Source: an uncultured Allobosea sp.
GTDB taxonomy: Bacteria > Pseudomonadota > Alphaproteobacteria > Rhizobiales > Beijerinckiaceae
Length of the DNA stretch: 55,145 bases
NCBI RefSeq assembly: GCF_945956895.1
Contig: NZ_CAMFJF010000025.1
Location: 1 to 55,145 of the forward strand
Direction of reading: 5' to 3'
Part shown: in pieces, positions 1-9,240 of the stretch
Layout of the letters: each line of letters starts with the position of its first letter
Numbering within the stretch: position 1 is the stretch's first letter
Notes under the pieces: generated by a model
Database searches by the model: none
What the model saw: only the letters and a program-made list of their open reading frames with translations
What the model was told of the DNA's origin: nothing
Program-made: the position numbers and the translations under genes

Positions 1-340
<340 letters not shown>

Positions 341-405
341 TCAGCCCCGGCGATCTCGTTGCACCTCTCGCGCCTGCGGGACCGCAGTTGCGTCGCAACA
401 TGCAA

Positions 406-421
406 TTCAAGGGACGTGCCA
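406..421 (-). promoter_or_regulatory. Candidate sigma-54 (RpoN) promoter for glnK
   Basis: Read on the minus strand the site is TGGCACGTCCCTTGAA, against the consensus TGGCACG-N4-TTGCW. The -24 GG block is perfect and the spacing is exact. The -12 element has GA instead of GC, a deviation at an important base. It lies about 100 bp upstream of the glnK start, with transcription expected to begin near position 394. Sigma-54 control fits glnK in proteobacteria. Confidence 0.5.
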
Positions 422-493
422 ACCCGTTCCGGGCGCGGCCAAGCCGCATCCGGAGACGAATCAAAGGGGGAGAAACGAACAGGGCAGGCTGAT

Positions 494-512
494 TTGCCTA
501 AGAATCAGGCAA
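494..512. promoter_or_regulatory. Candidate NtrC-binding dyad upstream of glnK
   Basis: The sequence TTGCCTAAGAATCAGGCAA is a dyad with 6-bp arms and has the TGC-N11-GCA spacing of NtrC enhancer sites. It is centred about 80-90 bp upstream of the candidate sigma-54 element and about 110 bp upstream of the expected start point, a normal enhancer distance. It is consistent with activation of glnK under nitrogen limitation. The inner bases differ from the enteric consensus, so this is a candidate. Confidence 0.45.
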
Positions 513-546
513 GTGGCTGGATTCTATGCAACTGCCCGTAATTCGA

Positions 547-1413
547 TCAGTTGTGATCGGAGCGCGGCCGAATCAGTCCTTCCTGCGCGACGGAGGCGAC
601 GAGGTGCCCACTCCGATCGAAGATCAGTCCGCGTGAAAACCCCCGCGCGCCGGAGGTCGAGGGGCTGTCCTGCGAATAGAGCAGCCATTCGTCCGCCCGG
701 AACGGGCGATGGAACCACAGGGCATGGTCGAGGCTCGCGGCCTGGATCTTTTGGTCGAAGACCGTAGCGCCATGGGCGATCAGGCTGGAATCGAGCAGCA
801 GCAGGTCGGAGGCGTAGGCGAGCACGCTCTGGTGGAAGGCCGGCTCGTCCGGCAGCGGCTCCATCGCCCGGATCCAGACATTGAATTTCGGCTCCAGGCT
901 GCCGCCGCCGCGATAGCGTTCGAGCTCGACGGGGCGGATCTCGATCGGCCGCTTGCGCTGATAGAAGGTCTGGAGCGGATCGGGGAGATGGGAGAGGAAG
1001 GTCCTGGCCATCTCCTCGCGGTCCGGCAGCTCTTCCGGCATCGGCACCTTCGGCATCGGCATCTGGTGCTCATAGCCGGGCTCGTCGACATGGAACGAGG
1101 CCGACATCGCGAAGATCGCCTCGCCCTTCTGGATAGCCAGAACGCGGCGCGTGGTGAAGGAGCGGCCGTCGCGCAAGCGGTCGACCTCGTAGACGATCGG
1201 GATCTCGGGGTCGCCCGGCAGCAGGAAATAGGCATGCAGCGAATGCGGCTGCCGGCCCTCGACGGTCTTGCAGGCGGCATAGAGCGATTGCGCGATCACC
1301 TGCCCGCCGAAGACGCGGGGCCAGGTCGATTTCGGGCTGCGACCGCGGAACAGGTTGCGCTCGAGCGGTTCGAGGTCGAGAATCGCCGTCAGGGAGGCGC
1401 TGATCTGGGACAT
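547..1413 (-). CDS. tesB: Acyl-CoA thioesterase II
   Basis: Cytoplasmic double-hotdog thioesterase that hydrolyses medium- and long-chain acyl-CoA to free fatty acid and CoA. The 288-residue length from MSQISASLT matches the family. The reading frame is open 16 codons further up (to 1461), but those residues are not family-like. The N-terminal hotdog has FGGQVIAQSLYAA and the C-terminal hotdog has SLDHALWFHRPFR and VASVAQEGLIRPR. The Asp and Gln of the E. coli TesB triad appear conserved; the Thr position is a Ser here (ASLDH against ATIDH). It is divergent from the UbiH-like gene and upstream of glnK on the same strand, with glnK having its own candidate promoter in the 239-bp gap. Confidence 0.93.
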   Translation of the reverse strand: MSQISASLTAILDLEPLERNLFRGRSPKSTWPRVFGGQVIAQSLYAACKTVEGRQPHSLHAYFLLPGDPEIPIVYEVDRLRDGRSFTTRRVLAIQKGEAIFAMSASFHVDEPGYEHQMPMPKVPMPEELPDREEMARTFLSHLPDPLQTFYQRKRPIEIRPVELERYRGGGSLEPKFNVWIRAMEPLPDEPAFHQSVLAYASDLLLLDSSLIAHGATVFDQKIQAASLDHALWFHRPFRADEWLLYSQDSPSTSGARGFSRGLIFDRSGHLVASVAQEGLIRPRSDHN

Positions 1414-1536
1414 GGTCGGCGGCATCACGGTCAGGTTGACGGAGCGGCCGGCGGCCCGCACAGGGACAGCCGGATCCGCCTGGCATCAGCACCGAGGCAT
1501 CCCGTGGCGTCAAGTCGACGCGGAGAGAAGGACGAT

Positions 1537-2787
1537 ATGGCTATCGAAGAGGGCAGCGGCGCCATGCGCATCGTCATCGCCGGCGGCGGCATTGCCGGGC
1601 TGGCGCTCGCGCTCGCGCTGAAGCAGGGGCTGGGCGAGGATTTCGCGGTCATCCTGGCCGACCCTGCGCTGGCGGCCGCGCCCCGCGCCGACAACCGCGC
1701 CTATGCGGTCGCGGCCGGCGGCCGGGCGATGCTGAAGACGCTCGGGATCTGGGAGGCAATCGCCCATACCGCCCAGCCGATGCTGGAGATGGTCGTCTCG
1801 GACAGCCGCATCGAGGATGCGGTCCGCCCGGTCTTCCTGACTTTCGACGGCGAGGTCGAGCCCGGCGAGCCCTTCGCCCATATGGTCGAAAATGGGGCCC
1901 TGATTGCGGCCTTGAAGACCGCCTGCGAGACTGCCGGCGTCGAATTGCACAAAGCCGGCGTGCGGCGCTTCACGGCAGAGGATACCTCGGTCGAGGTCGT
2001 TTTCAGCGATGGAGCGCGCTGCGAGGCGGCGTTGCTGGTTGCCGCCGACGGCGCGCGCTCGAAACTGCGAGAACAGGCCGGGATTGGCTGGGTCGGCTGG
2101 GATTACGGGCAGTCGGGCATCGTCGCGACGATCGGGCATGAGCGGCCGCATGACGGTCGCGCGGTCGAGCATTTCCTGCCGTCGGGGCCTTTCGCGATCC
2201 TGCCGCTGGCCGATGGCGGGGCGCTGCGGCACCGCTCCTCGATCGTCTGGACGGAGCGGGCGGAGAATGTCGAGCCGCTGCTCTCGCTCGATGCCCAGGA
2301 CATGCTGGCCGAGATCGAGCGGCGCTTCGGGCTCGAACTCGGCGAGATCGCGTTGGAAAGCGCGGTGAGCGCGCATCCGCTCGGCTTCGGCGTGGCGCGT
2401 CGCTTCGTCGGCGAGCGGCTGGCCCTGCTGGGCGATGCCGCGCATCTGATCCACCCCATCGCCGGGCAGGGGCTCAATCTGGGCCTCAAGGACGTCGCGG
2501 CTTTGGCCGAAGCGATCGTCGATGCGGCGCGGCTGGGGCTCGATCCCGGCTCTGCCGATGTTCTGGAGGATTACGAGAAGGCGCGGCGCTTCGATACGGT
2601 GGCGATGGGCGCGGTGACCGATGGGCTGAACCGGTTGTTCTCGAACGACGCGACGCCGCTCAGGCTGGCACGCGATCTCGGCCTCGGCCTCGTCGACCGG
2701 CTGCCCGGCCTGAAGCGCTTCTTCATCCGCGAGGCTGCGGGTGTCGCCGGCGCACCGCCGCGGTTGTTGAGGGGTGAGGCACTGTAG
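1537..2787 (+). CDS. UbiH/UbiF/COQ6-family FAD-dependent ring hydroxylase
   Basis: Class A flavin monooxygenase of 416 residues, likely hydroxylating the aromatic ring of a ubiquinone precursor at the membrane surface. The start at MAIEEGSG is chosen because GGAGAGAAGG lies just upstream; the frame stays open far 5', but that part is antisense to tesB. Motifs in order are the Rossmann GGGIAGLALALAL near the N-terminus, the DG motif in LLVAADGARSKLR near residue 170, and the FAD GD motif LLGDAAHLIHPIAGQG near residue 305. Which ring position it oxidises (UbiH, UbiF, UbiL or UbiM type) cannot be told from sequence. It converges with the Trm112 gene across a palindromic repeat. Confidence 0.88.
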   Translation: MAIEEGSGAMRIVIAGGGIAGLALALALKQGLGEDFAVILADPALAAAPRADNRAYAVAAGGRAMLKTLGIWEAIAHTAQPMLEMVVSDSRIEDAVRPVFLTFDGEVEPGEPFAHMVENGALIAALKTACETAGVELHKAGVRRFTAEDTSVEVVFSDGARCEAALLVAADGARSKLREQAGIGWVGWDYGQSGIVATIGHERPHDGRAVEHFLPSGPFAILPLADGGALRHRSSIVWTERAENVEPLLSLDAQDMLAEIERRFGLELGEIALESAVSAHPLGFGVARRFVGERLALLGDAAHLIHPIAGQGLNLGLKDVAALAEAIVDAARLGLDPGSADVLEDYEKARRFDTVAMGAVTDGLNRLFSNDATPLRLARDLGLGLVDRLPGLKRFFIREAAGVAGAPPRLLRGEAL

Positions 2788-2794
2788 CGTCACG

Positions 2795-2893
2795 CGTCAT
2801 GCTCGGACCTGACCCGAGCATCTCTCGAAGGAGATGGCGCCTCTGTCGGCACGAGATACTCGGGTCGCCGCTACGCGCCGCCCGAGAATGACG
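2795..2893. repeat. Intergenic palindromic repeat, family C, copy 1
   Basis: Composite hairpin element between the convergent UbiH-like and Trm112 genes. It opens CGTCATGCTCGG, contains a small internal hairpin (GCTCGGACCTGACCCGAGC) and closes CGAGAATGACG. Related copies are near 8917, 25476, 27386 and 45608. It probably acts as a bidirectional terminator or mRNA 3'-end structure; that role is inferred. Confidence 0.85.
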
Positions 2894-2901
2894 GTTTAGT
2901 C

Positions 2902-3099
2902 TCAGTCTTCCAGCGGGCGTGCCTCTTCCGGCAGCATGATCGGGATGCCGTCGCGGATCGGATAGGCCAGCTTGGCCGGTCGGCTGATCAATTCCTGTTT
3001 TGCCGCATCATATTCCAGCGTCGCCTTGGTCAGCGGGCAGACCAGGATTTCAAGCAGCTTGGGGTCGATGCGGGTGGTCGTGTCGGTTTCGCCGGTCAT
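2902..3099 (-). CDS. Trm112-family small zinc-ribbon-like protein
   Basis: A 65-residue protein of the Trm112/YcaR (UPF0434) family, whose eukaryotic relatives are partners that activate methyltransferases. It shows the family core [14 protein letters not shown] near residues 15-28 and [17 protein letters not shown] near the C-terminus. Only one Cys is present, so a metal site as in eukaryotic Trm112 is not expected. The gene is on the same strand as gdhB but separated by a repeat; its molecular partner is unknown. Confidence 0.9.
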   Translation of the reverse strand: MTGETDTTTRIDPKLLEILVCPLTKATLEYDAAKQELISRPAKLAYPIRDGIPIMLPEEARPLED

Positions 3100-3155
3100 C
3101 GGTTTTTCCGTTCCAGAGTAGCAAGCGGGGCTGGTTGGCGTGCTGAAACTCCGTC

Positions 3156-3249
3156 GTCATTCCGGACAAGCCGCGTTAGCGGCGCCGATCCGGAATCCAT
3201 CATAGGGCAGGTGCTCTCCGATGGATTCCGGGTCAAGCCCGGAATGACG
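3156..3249. repeat. Intergenic palindromic repeat, family A, copy 1
   Basis: Opens CGTCATTCCGGACAAGCCGC, has inner GATCCGGAATCCAT and ATGGATTCCGG arms, and closes CCCGGAATGACG. It sits between the 3' end of gdhB and the Trm112 gene. Family A is the commonest in the window, with copies near 17773, 20758, 23521, 45649 and 49818. Confidence 0.88.
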
Positions 3250-3279
3250 GTGTGTTTCAGCGCCGGAACACCAAGCTTT

Positions 3280-6200
3280 CTAATGCTTGCGCGGCAGGTC
3301 GGCCAGCATGCCGGCCGCGACCATCAGCTTCGGCAGGGTCAGGCCGGAGCTTGCGATCGCGTTGACGGTGCTGCGGGTTCGCTCCGCGTCCTCGCCGCGC
3401 TCGGCGAGCCAGCTCTCCAGCGTGCCCTGCCCCTTGGCGGAGGCCGAGACCTCCTGCGTCAGGTTGGACTGGGCGTCGTCAAGGGTCTCGATTGCCCGTT
3501 CGCGGGCGAGGCGCTCGTAATCGTCCGTTGCCGGCACGGCCGCGGCCGCGGCCTTCAGGCTCGACAGGCCGAACAGCGCGTCGACGCCGAAATGGATGCG
3601 GGCGACCTCGCCGATCTTACGCTTGCTGCGCTCGGCGATGTCGACGATGTCCGTTGCTTCGGCGAGTGCCGGCAAGCTGGCAATGCGGGCAGCCAGCGCC
3701 TCCGGCACGCCTTCCGAGGTCAGCACGGCGATGCGCGCCAACCTCGCTTGGGAGGCAGCTTCGGGCAGCAGGTTGCCGAGCTCGCCGGCCAGTTCCGTCA
3801 CGCCCTTGGCGTAGCGGGCGATGGTCTGCTCGATCGTGCCGGGCTCGGCGACGCGGCGCCGCAGGAACCAGCCCATGCGGTTGGTGACGAGCTCCTGCGC
3901 GGCGCCGTAGAGGCCGAGCTGGGTCTTGCCGGGAATCTTCGCATCGAGCGCGTCGATCTCGCCGTTGAGGGCAATGAGATCGAAGGAATCGCGGGCGATG
4001 GCGTAAGCCGCGGCGATGGCCGGCGCGTCCGAACGGGTCAGCGCCGCCAGGACCGGCACCAGCGCCGGGCCGCCGCGGTTGACGATGGCGTTGGCGAGCT
4101 GCGTCGCCACGATCTCGCGGCGCAGCTTGTGGCTGGCGATCGCGTCCGGATAGGCCTCGCGCAGCGCCTTCGGGAAATAGCGGACGAGTTCGGTGGCGAG
4201 GTAGGGATCGTCCGGCACCGAGGATTCGAGCAGGGCGTCGTGCAGCGAGAGCTTGGCATAGGCCAGCAACACCGCGAGTTCCGGCCGGGTCAGGCCTTCG
4301 CTGCGCTTCTCGCGCTCGGCGAGCTGGGCGTCGCTCGGCAGATACTCGACCGAGCGGTCGAGCCTTCCGTCCTGCTCCAGCGTCTGCATCAGGAAGCGCA
4401 GGCCGGGCGTCGCGGCCGATCCTTGCGCCTCGGTCAGCGAGAGCGCCAGTGTCTGCAGGTAGTTGTTGCGCAGCACGAGATCGCCGACCTCGTCGGTCAT
4501 CGCGGCGAGCAGTTCGTTGCGCTTGTCTTCCTTCAGGCGCCCGTCCTTCACCGGGTCTGCGAGCGCGATCTTGATGTTGACCTCGACGTCGGAGGTGTTG
4601 ACGCCGGCCGAGTTGTCGATTGCGTCGGTGTTGAGCTTGACGCCCTTGCGCGCCGCCTCGATGCGGCCGCGCTGGGTCATGCCGAGATTGGCGCCTTCGC
4701 CGATGACGCGGGCCCGGACGTCGTTGCCGGTGATGCGGATCGCGTCATTGGCGCGGTCGCCGACCTGCGCGTCGGTCTCTTCGGAGGCACGGATATAGGT
4801 GCCGATGCCGCCGAACCAGAGCAGGTCGATACGCGCCTTCAGGATGGCCGTCATCAGTTCGGGCGGCGAGACCTCCTTCTTGTCGAGGTCGAGCAAGGCG
4901 CGGACCTCGGCCGAGAGCGGGATGCTCTTGGCCGAACGCGAGAAGATGCCGCCGCCCTTCGAGATCAGGCTCTTGTCATAGTCAGCCCAGGACGAGCGCG
5001 GCAGGGCAAAAAGGCGCTGGCGTTCGGCCAGGGACTTCGCCGTGTCCGGATCGGGATCGAGGAAGATGTCGCGGTGGTCGAAGGCCGCGACCAGCTTGAT
5101 CGCCGGCGAGAGCAGCATGCCGTTGCCGAAGACGTCGCCCGACATGTCGCCGACGCCGGCGACGGTGAAGGGCGTCGTCTGGATGTCGATATCGACCTCG
5201 CGGAAATGGCGCTTCACCGCTTCCCAGGCGCCGCGCGCCGTGATGCCCATGCCCTTGTGGTCATACCCTTGAGAGCCGCCGGAGGCGAAGGCGTCGCCGA
5301 GCCAGTGATGCTTCTCCAGCGAGATCGCGTTGGCGGTGTCGGAGAAGGTCGCGGTGCCCTTGTCGGCGGCGACGACGAGATAAGGATCGTCGCCGTCATG
5401 GCGCACCGTGTCCGGCGGCGGCACGATGGTCTCGCCGTCGAGATTGTCGGTGAGCTCGAGCAGGTTGCGGATGAAGATGCGATAGCTCTCGGTGCCCTCG
5501 GCCAGCCAGGCGGCGCGGTCGGAGGCCGGCGGGAGCTGCTTCGGGAAGAAGCCGCCCTTGGCGCCGACCGGCACGATCACCGCGTTCTTGACCTGCTGCG
5601 CCTTGACGAGACCCAGCACCTCGGTGCGGAAATCCTGCGGCCGGTCGGACCAGCGCAGGCCGCCGCGGGCGACCTTGCCGAAGCGCATATGCACGCCTTC
5701 GACGCGCGGCGAATAGACGAAGATCTCGTAGAGCGGTCGCGGCAGCGGCAGCCCGTCGACCCTGGCGCAGTCGAACTTGAAGGTGATGGTCTGGCGCGGC
5801 TGGCCGTCCGGGCCGATCTGGAAGAAGTTCGTGCGGAGCGCAGCATCGACCAGATTGACGAGGCGGCGCAGGATGCGGTCGTCGTCGAGGCTGGTGACGG
5901 CGTCGAGCGCTTCCTCGATCTCGGCGTGCTTCTGGGCCATGCGCTGCTCGCGCTCACCGGCGGGGATGCGCGGGTCGAACTTCGCGGCGAAATAGGCGAC
6001 GAGCCCGGCGGCGATGTCGGAATGGCGGGTCAGGGCGTCGGCGATATAGCCCTGGGCATAGGGCGCGCCGGCCTGGCGCAGATAGCGACCGAAGGCGCGC
6101 AGCAGCGCAGCTTCCCGCCAGGCGAGGCCGGCGACCAGCACGAGTTGGTCGAAGCGATCGGATTCCGCGAGGCCGCGGAATTGCGCCATCAGCGCCGCCT

Positions 6201-8112
6201 CGATGGTCGGATCGAGATGTTCGATGTCGATCTCGCCGTCGTCGGCGCGCTCCAGCGTCATGTCGTGCAGCCAGATGCGGACCGCGTCGCCATTGCCTTG
6301 CGGCATGACATTGTAGGTCCGCTCGTTGACGACGCGGAAGCCCATGTTCTCCAGCACCGGGACGCGGGCCGAGAGCGAGATCGGCGTACCGCGCGAGAAC
6401 ACCTTGAGATTGGCGCGCTTGGCGTCGTCGCCCTCGCGCCGGTAGAGATTGACGGCGCGGCTCCGCTCCGGCGTGAGCTGCTGGAGCATCTCGATATCGA
6501 CGAGCGCATCGGCGGCCGAGAAGCGCTCGCGATAGGCGGCGCCGAAGGCCTCGGCATAGCGCTCGGCCAGCGCGCGGGCGGCGGGGCCAGCCTTCTCCTG
6601 GTCGAGTACGTCCTTCAATCCATCGCCCCAGGTGCGGACGATGGCGCTGATGCCGGCTTCCAGCGTCGAGCGCTCGACGCGCGGGGTTTTGCCCTCGTCG
6701 CGGCCGATGATGTAGTGGGTGCGCGAGAGCGGCCCCTCGGGATAGGCGGGATAGGCGGCCGAGAGGCGCCCGCCATAGACCCGCGCCAGGAAATCGCCGA
6801 CGCGCAGGCGCACGGTGGTGTCGTAGCGGTCCTTCGGGATGAAGACGAGGATCGAGACGAAGCGGTCGAACTCGTCGACGCGGGCGAGCGCGCGGATGCG
6901 CGGTCGCTCGGTGAGCTGGAGGATGTCGAGCGCGAACTGCTCCAGCGTCGGGGTGTCGATCTGGAAGAGCTCGTCGCGCGGATAGGCGTCGAGCACGTTC
7001 ATCAGGGCGCGGCCGGAATAGCTCGCAGGGTCGAAGCCGATATTCTTGGCGACGCGCGCGACCTTGAGTCTGAGATAGGGGATGGCACGGGCCGAGCCGG
7101 TATAGGCGTTCGAGGTCAGGAGGCCGACGATACGCAATTCGCCGTCGAGCCTTCCGTCCGGCGTGAACAGCTTGACGCCGACATAGTCGAGATGGACGCG
7201 GCGATGGACCAGGCTCTTGACGTTGGCCTTGGTGATGATGAGCGCCTGGGGCTTGGCCAGGAAGGAGCGCAGCTCCGGCGTGACCGTGACCAGTTCCCGG
7301 CCCTTGCGCAGGACCTTCACCGTCGGGTCGCGCAGGATGCCGAGGCCGGAGCCCTCGATCGGGTCGGCCGCGACGTCACCGCCGGGGAAGCGATAGGCGC
7401 GGATGCCGAGCAGGGTAAAATTGTCGCCGGCGATCCATTCGAGGAATTGCAGCGCTTCGTTGATCTCGTCTTCCGGCAGTGGCGGCGGGTTGGCGCGATA
7501 GGCCTGGATCACCTCGGTGATTCGGCCACGCATCGCGGCCCAATCGTCCACGGCAAGCGCGACATCGTTATAGACGCGCTCCAGCCCGGCCCGCAGCTTC
7601 TCGCGCGCTTCCGGCGTATCGATGCGCGGGACATGGATATGGAGCAGGCTCTCGCGGCGCGTGCCCTCGGGCGCGCGGCCGGTCGCCTCGCCGGCGAGCG
7701 AGGCGAACTTGCCCTTGGCGTCGCGGGCGACCGCCAGGATCGGATGAGCGACGAGGCGCGGCTCGTGGCCCTGCTCCTGCAATTCGGCCAGCGTCGAATC
7801 GAGCAGGAACGGCTTGTTGTCGTTGACGACCTCAAGGACGGTGAGCTGGTTCTTGCGCTCGCCCTCGCCGAATTCCTCGTCACGGAAGCGCAGGTTGATC
7901 GTGTCGGGCTTGCGCGGCTGGGCGAGGTGCTCGAAGGCAGCGGCGGCGGTGCGGGCCAGCATCTCGGCCGGAAGGGCCTCGAGATCCTCGGCAACGGAAC
8001 GGCCAAAAAGCAGGCGGGGGAATTCGGCGGGCATCGAACTCTTCAGTCCGGTGGCTGCGGCCTCGATCGCTGCGATTGCACCCGCAGTCGCGTTCGTCAC
8101 CCGTTTGCCCAT
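3280..8112 (-). CDS. gdhB: NAD-specific glutamate dehydrogenase, large (180-kDa) class
   Basis: Catalyses oxidative deamination of glutamate to 2-oxoglutarate and ammonia with NAD+, mainly catabolic. The 1610-residue length is typical of the 180-kDa class. A long N-terminal regulatory region of ACT-like and linker segments runs to about residue 700. The catalytic core follows, with GGLRWSDRPQDFRTEV and VPVGAKGGFFPK around residues 815-850. The dinucleotide-binding GVGDMSGDVFGNG is near residue 985, and a long helical C-terminal region follows. The start ATG gives MGKRVTNATAG. It is monocistronic and divergent from the AhpD-like gene. With glnK nearby, two nitrogen-metabolism genes fall within 8 kb, though no shared control is visible. 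The symbol follows the usual name for this class. Confidence 0.95.
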   Translation of the reverse strand: MGKRVTNATAGAIAAIEAAATGLKSSMPAEFPRLLFGRSVAEDLEALPAEMLARTAAAAFEHLAQPRKPDTINLRFRDEEFGEGERKNQLTVLEVVNDNKPFLLDSTLAELQEQGHEPRLVAHPILAVARDAKGKFASLAGEATGRAPEGTRRESLLHIHVPRIDTPEAREKLRAGLERVYNDVALAVDDWAAMRGRITEVIQAYRANPPPLPEDEINEALQFLEWIAGDNFTLLGIRAYRFPGGDVAADPIEGSGLGILRDPTVKVLRKGRELVTVTPELRSFLAKPQALIITKANVKSLVHRRVHLDYVGVKLFTPDGRLDGELRIVGLLTSNAYTGSARAIPYLRLKVARVAKNIGFDPASYSGRALMNVLDAYPRDELFQIDTPTLEQFALDILQLTERPRIRALARVDEFDRFVSILVFIPKDRYDTTVRLRVGDFLARVYGGRLSAAYPAYPEGPLSRTHYIIGRDEGKTPRVERSTLEAGISAIVRTWGDGLKDVLDQEKAGPAARALAERYAEAFGAAYRERFSAADALVDIEMLQQLTPERSRAVNLYRREGDDAKRANLKVFSRGTPISLSARVPVLENMGFRVVNERTYNVMPQGNGDAVRIWLHDMTLERADDGEIDIEHLDPTIEAALMAQFRGLAESDRFDQLVLVAGLAWREAALLRAFGRYLRQAGAPYAQGYIADALTRHSDIAAGLVAYFAAKFDPRIPAGEREQRMAQKHAEIEEALDAVTSLDDDRILRRLVNLVDAALRTNFFQIGPDGQPRQTITFKFDCARVDGLPLPRPLYEIFVYSPRVEGVHMRFGKVARGGLRWSDRPQDFRTEVLGLVKAQQVKNAVIVPVGAKGGFFPKQLPPASDRAAWLAEGTESYRIFIRNLLELTDNLDGETIVPPPDTVRHDGDDPYLVVAADKGTATFSDTANAISLEKHHWLGDAFASGGSQGYDHKGMGITARGAWEAVKRHFREVDIDIQTTPFTVAGVGDMSGDVFGNGMLLSPAIKLVAAFDHRDIFLDPDPDTAKSLAERQRLFALPRSSWADYDKSLISKGGGIFSRSAKSIPLSAEVRALLDLDKKEVSPPELMTAILKARIDLLWFGGIGTYIRASEETDAQVGDRANDAIRITGNDVRARVIGEGANLGMTQRGRIEAARKGVKLNTDAIDNSAGVNTSDVEVNIKIALADPVKDGRLKEDKRNELLAAMTDEVGDLVLRNNYLQTLALSLTEAQGSAATPGLRFLMQTLEQDGRLDRSVEYLPSDAQLAEREKRSEGLTRPELAVLLAYAKLSLHDALLESSVPDDPYLATELVRYFPKALREAYPDAIASHKLRREIVATQLANAIVNRGGPALVPVLAALTRSDAPAIAAAYAIARDSFDLIALNGEIDALDAKIPGKTQLGLYGAAQELVTNRMGWFLRRRVAEPGTIEQTIARYAKGVTELAGELGNLLPEAASQARLARIAVLTSEGVPEALAARIASLPALAEATDIVDIAERSKRKIGEVARIHFGVDALFGLSSLKAAAAAVPATDDYERLARERAIETLDDAQSNLTQEVSASAKGQGTLESWLAERGEDAERTRSTVNAIASSGLTLPKLMVAAGMLADLPRKH

Positions 8113-8225
8113 GTCTCAACCCCAGTTGTTTTGCCGCAGCGATGACATAGGCTGCGTAGCCTTTCAACTTGCCGTGCCTGAAAAAGCGGCAAACTGACGC
8201 GCCCCCCGACTCGACAGGACACACC

Positions 8226-8843
8226 ATGGCAACAAAGCATGACAAACCCAAGGTCGGAGAAGAGCCCGCGCGCCAGGATTCGCCCCCGGCCGTGATGGCG
8301 CTGGACTTGAAGCCGGGTGCGCTCTCAGCCGGAAACCAGGCCTATTTCGCGAAATGCGAGGAGAAGCTCGGCTTCGTGCCGAACGTCCTGACCTCCTGTG
8401 CGCATGACGATGCCAAGCTTTCGGCCTTCGCCGCCTTCTACAACGACCTGATGCTGGCGCCGTCAGGCCTGTCGAAGCTGGAGCGGGAGATGATCGCGGT
8501 CGCGGTCTCCAGCGTGAATCGCTGCTATTACTGCCTCACCGCCCATGGCGCGGCCGTGCGCCAGCTCTCGGGCGATCCCGTGCTGGGCGAGCTCCTGGTG
8601 ATGAACTATCGGGCAGCAGAGCTTTCGGTCCGGCATCGCACCATGCTCGACTTCTCGGTCAAGCTGACCGAAACGCCGCATCTGATCGGCGAGGAGGATC
8701 GGCAGGCCCTGCGCAAGGCCGGCTTTGGCGAGCGCGACATCTGGGATATCGGCGCGGTGGCGTCCTTCTACAACATGTCGAACCGGATGGCCTCGGCCGT
8801 CGATATGCGGCCCAATGCCGAGTATCATGGGCAGGCGCGATAG
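8226..8843 (+). CDS. AhpD/CMD-family peroxidase-related protein
   Basis: A 205-residue all-helical protein of the carboxymuconolactone decarboxylase/AhpD superfamily, in the 'uncharacterized peroxidase-related' branch. The redox motif is NRCYYCLTAHG with Cys100, Cys103 and His107, the AhpD-like CxxC-x3-H arrangement that can reduce peroxides or peroxiredoxin partners. The start is placed at MATKHDKPKV; an in-frame extension of 19 codons upstream is not family-like. No alkyl hydroperoxide reductase partner gene is adjacent, so the electron donor is unknown. It is divergent from gdhB over 113 bp. Confidence 0.88.
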   Translation: MATKHDKPKVGEEPARQDSPPAVMALDLKPGALSAGNQAYFAKCEEKLGFVPNVLTSCAHDDAKLSAFAAFYNDLMLAPSGLSKLEREMIAVAVSSVNRCYYCLTAHGAAVRQLSGDPVLGELLVMNYRAAELSVRHRTMLDFSVKLTETPHLIGEEDRQALRKAGFGERDIWDIGAVASFYNMSNRMASAVDMRPNAEYHGQAR

Positions 8844-8858
8844 AAGCGCGGTTCGCTT

Positions 8859-9009
8859 CCGTCATTTCGGGGCTTCGCGCAGCGATGAGCCCCGGGGTCC
8901 GTGAAACGGCGTTCGTCGTCATGGTCGGGCTTGTCCCGACCATCCATGTCTTTGCTGGTCGAGTCCGGTGTTCAAGACGTGGATGCTCGCCACAAGGGCG
9001 AGCATGACG
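8859..9009. repeat. Degenerate intergenic repeat, family C-like composite
   Basis: Two adjacent imperfect palindromes follow the AhpD-like gene. The first runs from CGTCATTTCGGGG, with CGGGGCTTCGC and GAGCCCCGGGG arms. The second runs from 8917 (CGTCATGGTCGGGCTTG) to 9009 (GGCGAGCATGACG). The CGTCAT...ATGACG ends link it to families A-C, but the interior has diverged more than in the other copies. It may terminate the AhpD-like transcript. Confidence 0.65.
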
Positions 9010-9041
9010 GGACCGGAACGAGGGCGGTGGTTCGGAAACCC

Positions 9042-9073
9042 CAAAAGAAAAACGGCCGGCGCAATGCCAGCCG
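9042..9073 (-). terminator. Rho-independent terminator on the minus strand with no annotated gene upstream
   Basis: Read on the minus strand, CGGCUGGC-AUUGC-GCCGGCCG forms an 8-bp stem with one G-U pair, followed by UUUUUCUUUU. No minus-strand protein gene ends here: the nearest upstream minus-strand gene (GNAT) ends at 9728 beyond the plus-strand DUF2794 gene. The terminator therefore points to a small transcript starting between about 9100 and 9340. Confidence 0.6.
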
Positions 9074-9240
9074 CTAGTTGGCCCCGACTCGGTGGCCCGG
9101 CTCCGCCCGAACTCCGGGGGGCTGGGGGGCTGACAAACCGGCGATCAGCGAAACCGGGCCGTCGAGGCAACAAGGAGAGTTGACCGCCGCAACTTGGCGC
9201 TCGCTTGGCGTGTTAGCGGCAAAAATGGGGCATTTGCGGA
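9042..9240 (-). ncRNA. Candidate small RNA in the gap before the DUF2794 gene
   Basis: This is a hypothesis from structure, not a family match. On the minus strand the region has several GC hairpins (for example GGCCACCGAGTCGGGGCC at 9080-9097), two C6 runs (CCCCCCAGCCCCCC, about 9115-9129) and ends in a clear intrinsic terminator. C-rich single-stranded loops that can pair with Shine-Dalgarno sequences are common in alphaproteobacterial sRNAs. The 5' end is not defined and no firm promoter was found. It does not match conserved cores of SRP RNA, tmRNA or RNase P RNA. It could instead be a long leader or untranscribed spacer. Confidence 0.35.

Noticed and set aside
387..399. Perfect short palindrome GTTGCGTCGCAAC near the expected glnK transcription start
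   Set aside because: Too short and isolated to assign; may be chance, or a leader hairpin.
3211..8145. A 1644-codon open frame on the plus strand, antisense to gdhB
   Set aside because: Its composition (runs of Arg, Gly, Ala, His, Asp) is that of a GC-rich shadow frame; the opposite strand encodes a clear full-length glutamate dehydrogenase.
9080..9097. Resemblance of a hairpin to the tail of Cas9 tracrRNA (CACCGAGTCGG on the minus strand)
   Set aside because: Only 11 bases match, there is no cas gene or repeat array in the window, and the setting is GC-rich; taken as chance.
9042..9240. tmRNA, 6S RNA, SRP RNA or RNase P RNA in this gap
   Set aside because: None of the conserved cores of these RNAs could be found; kept only as an unclassified candidate.
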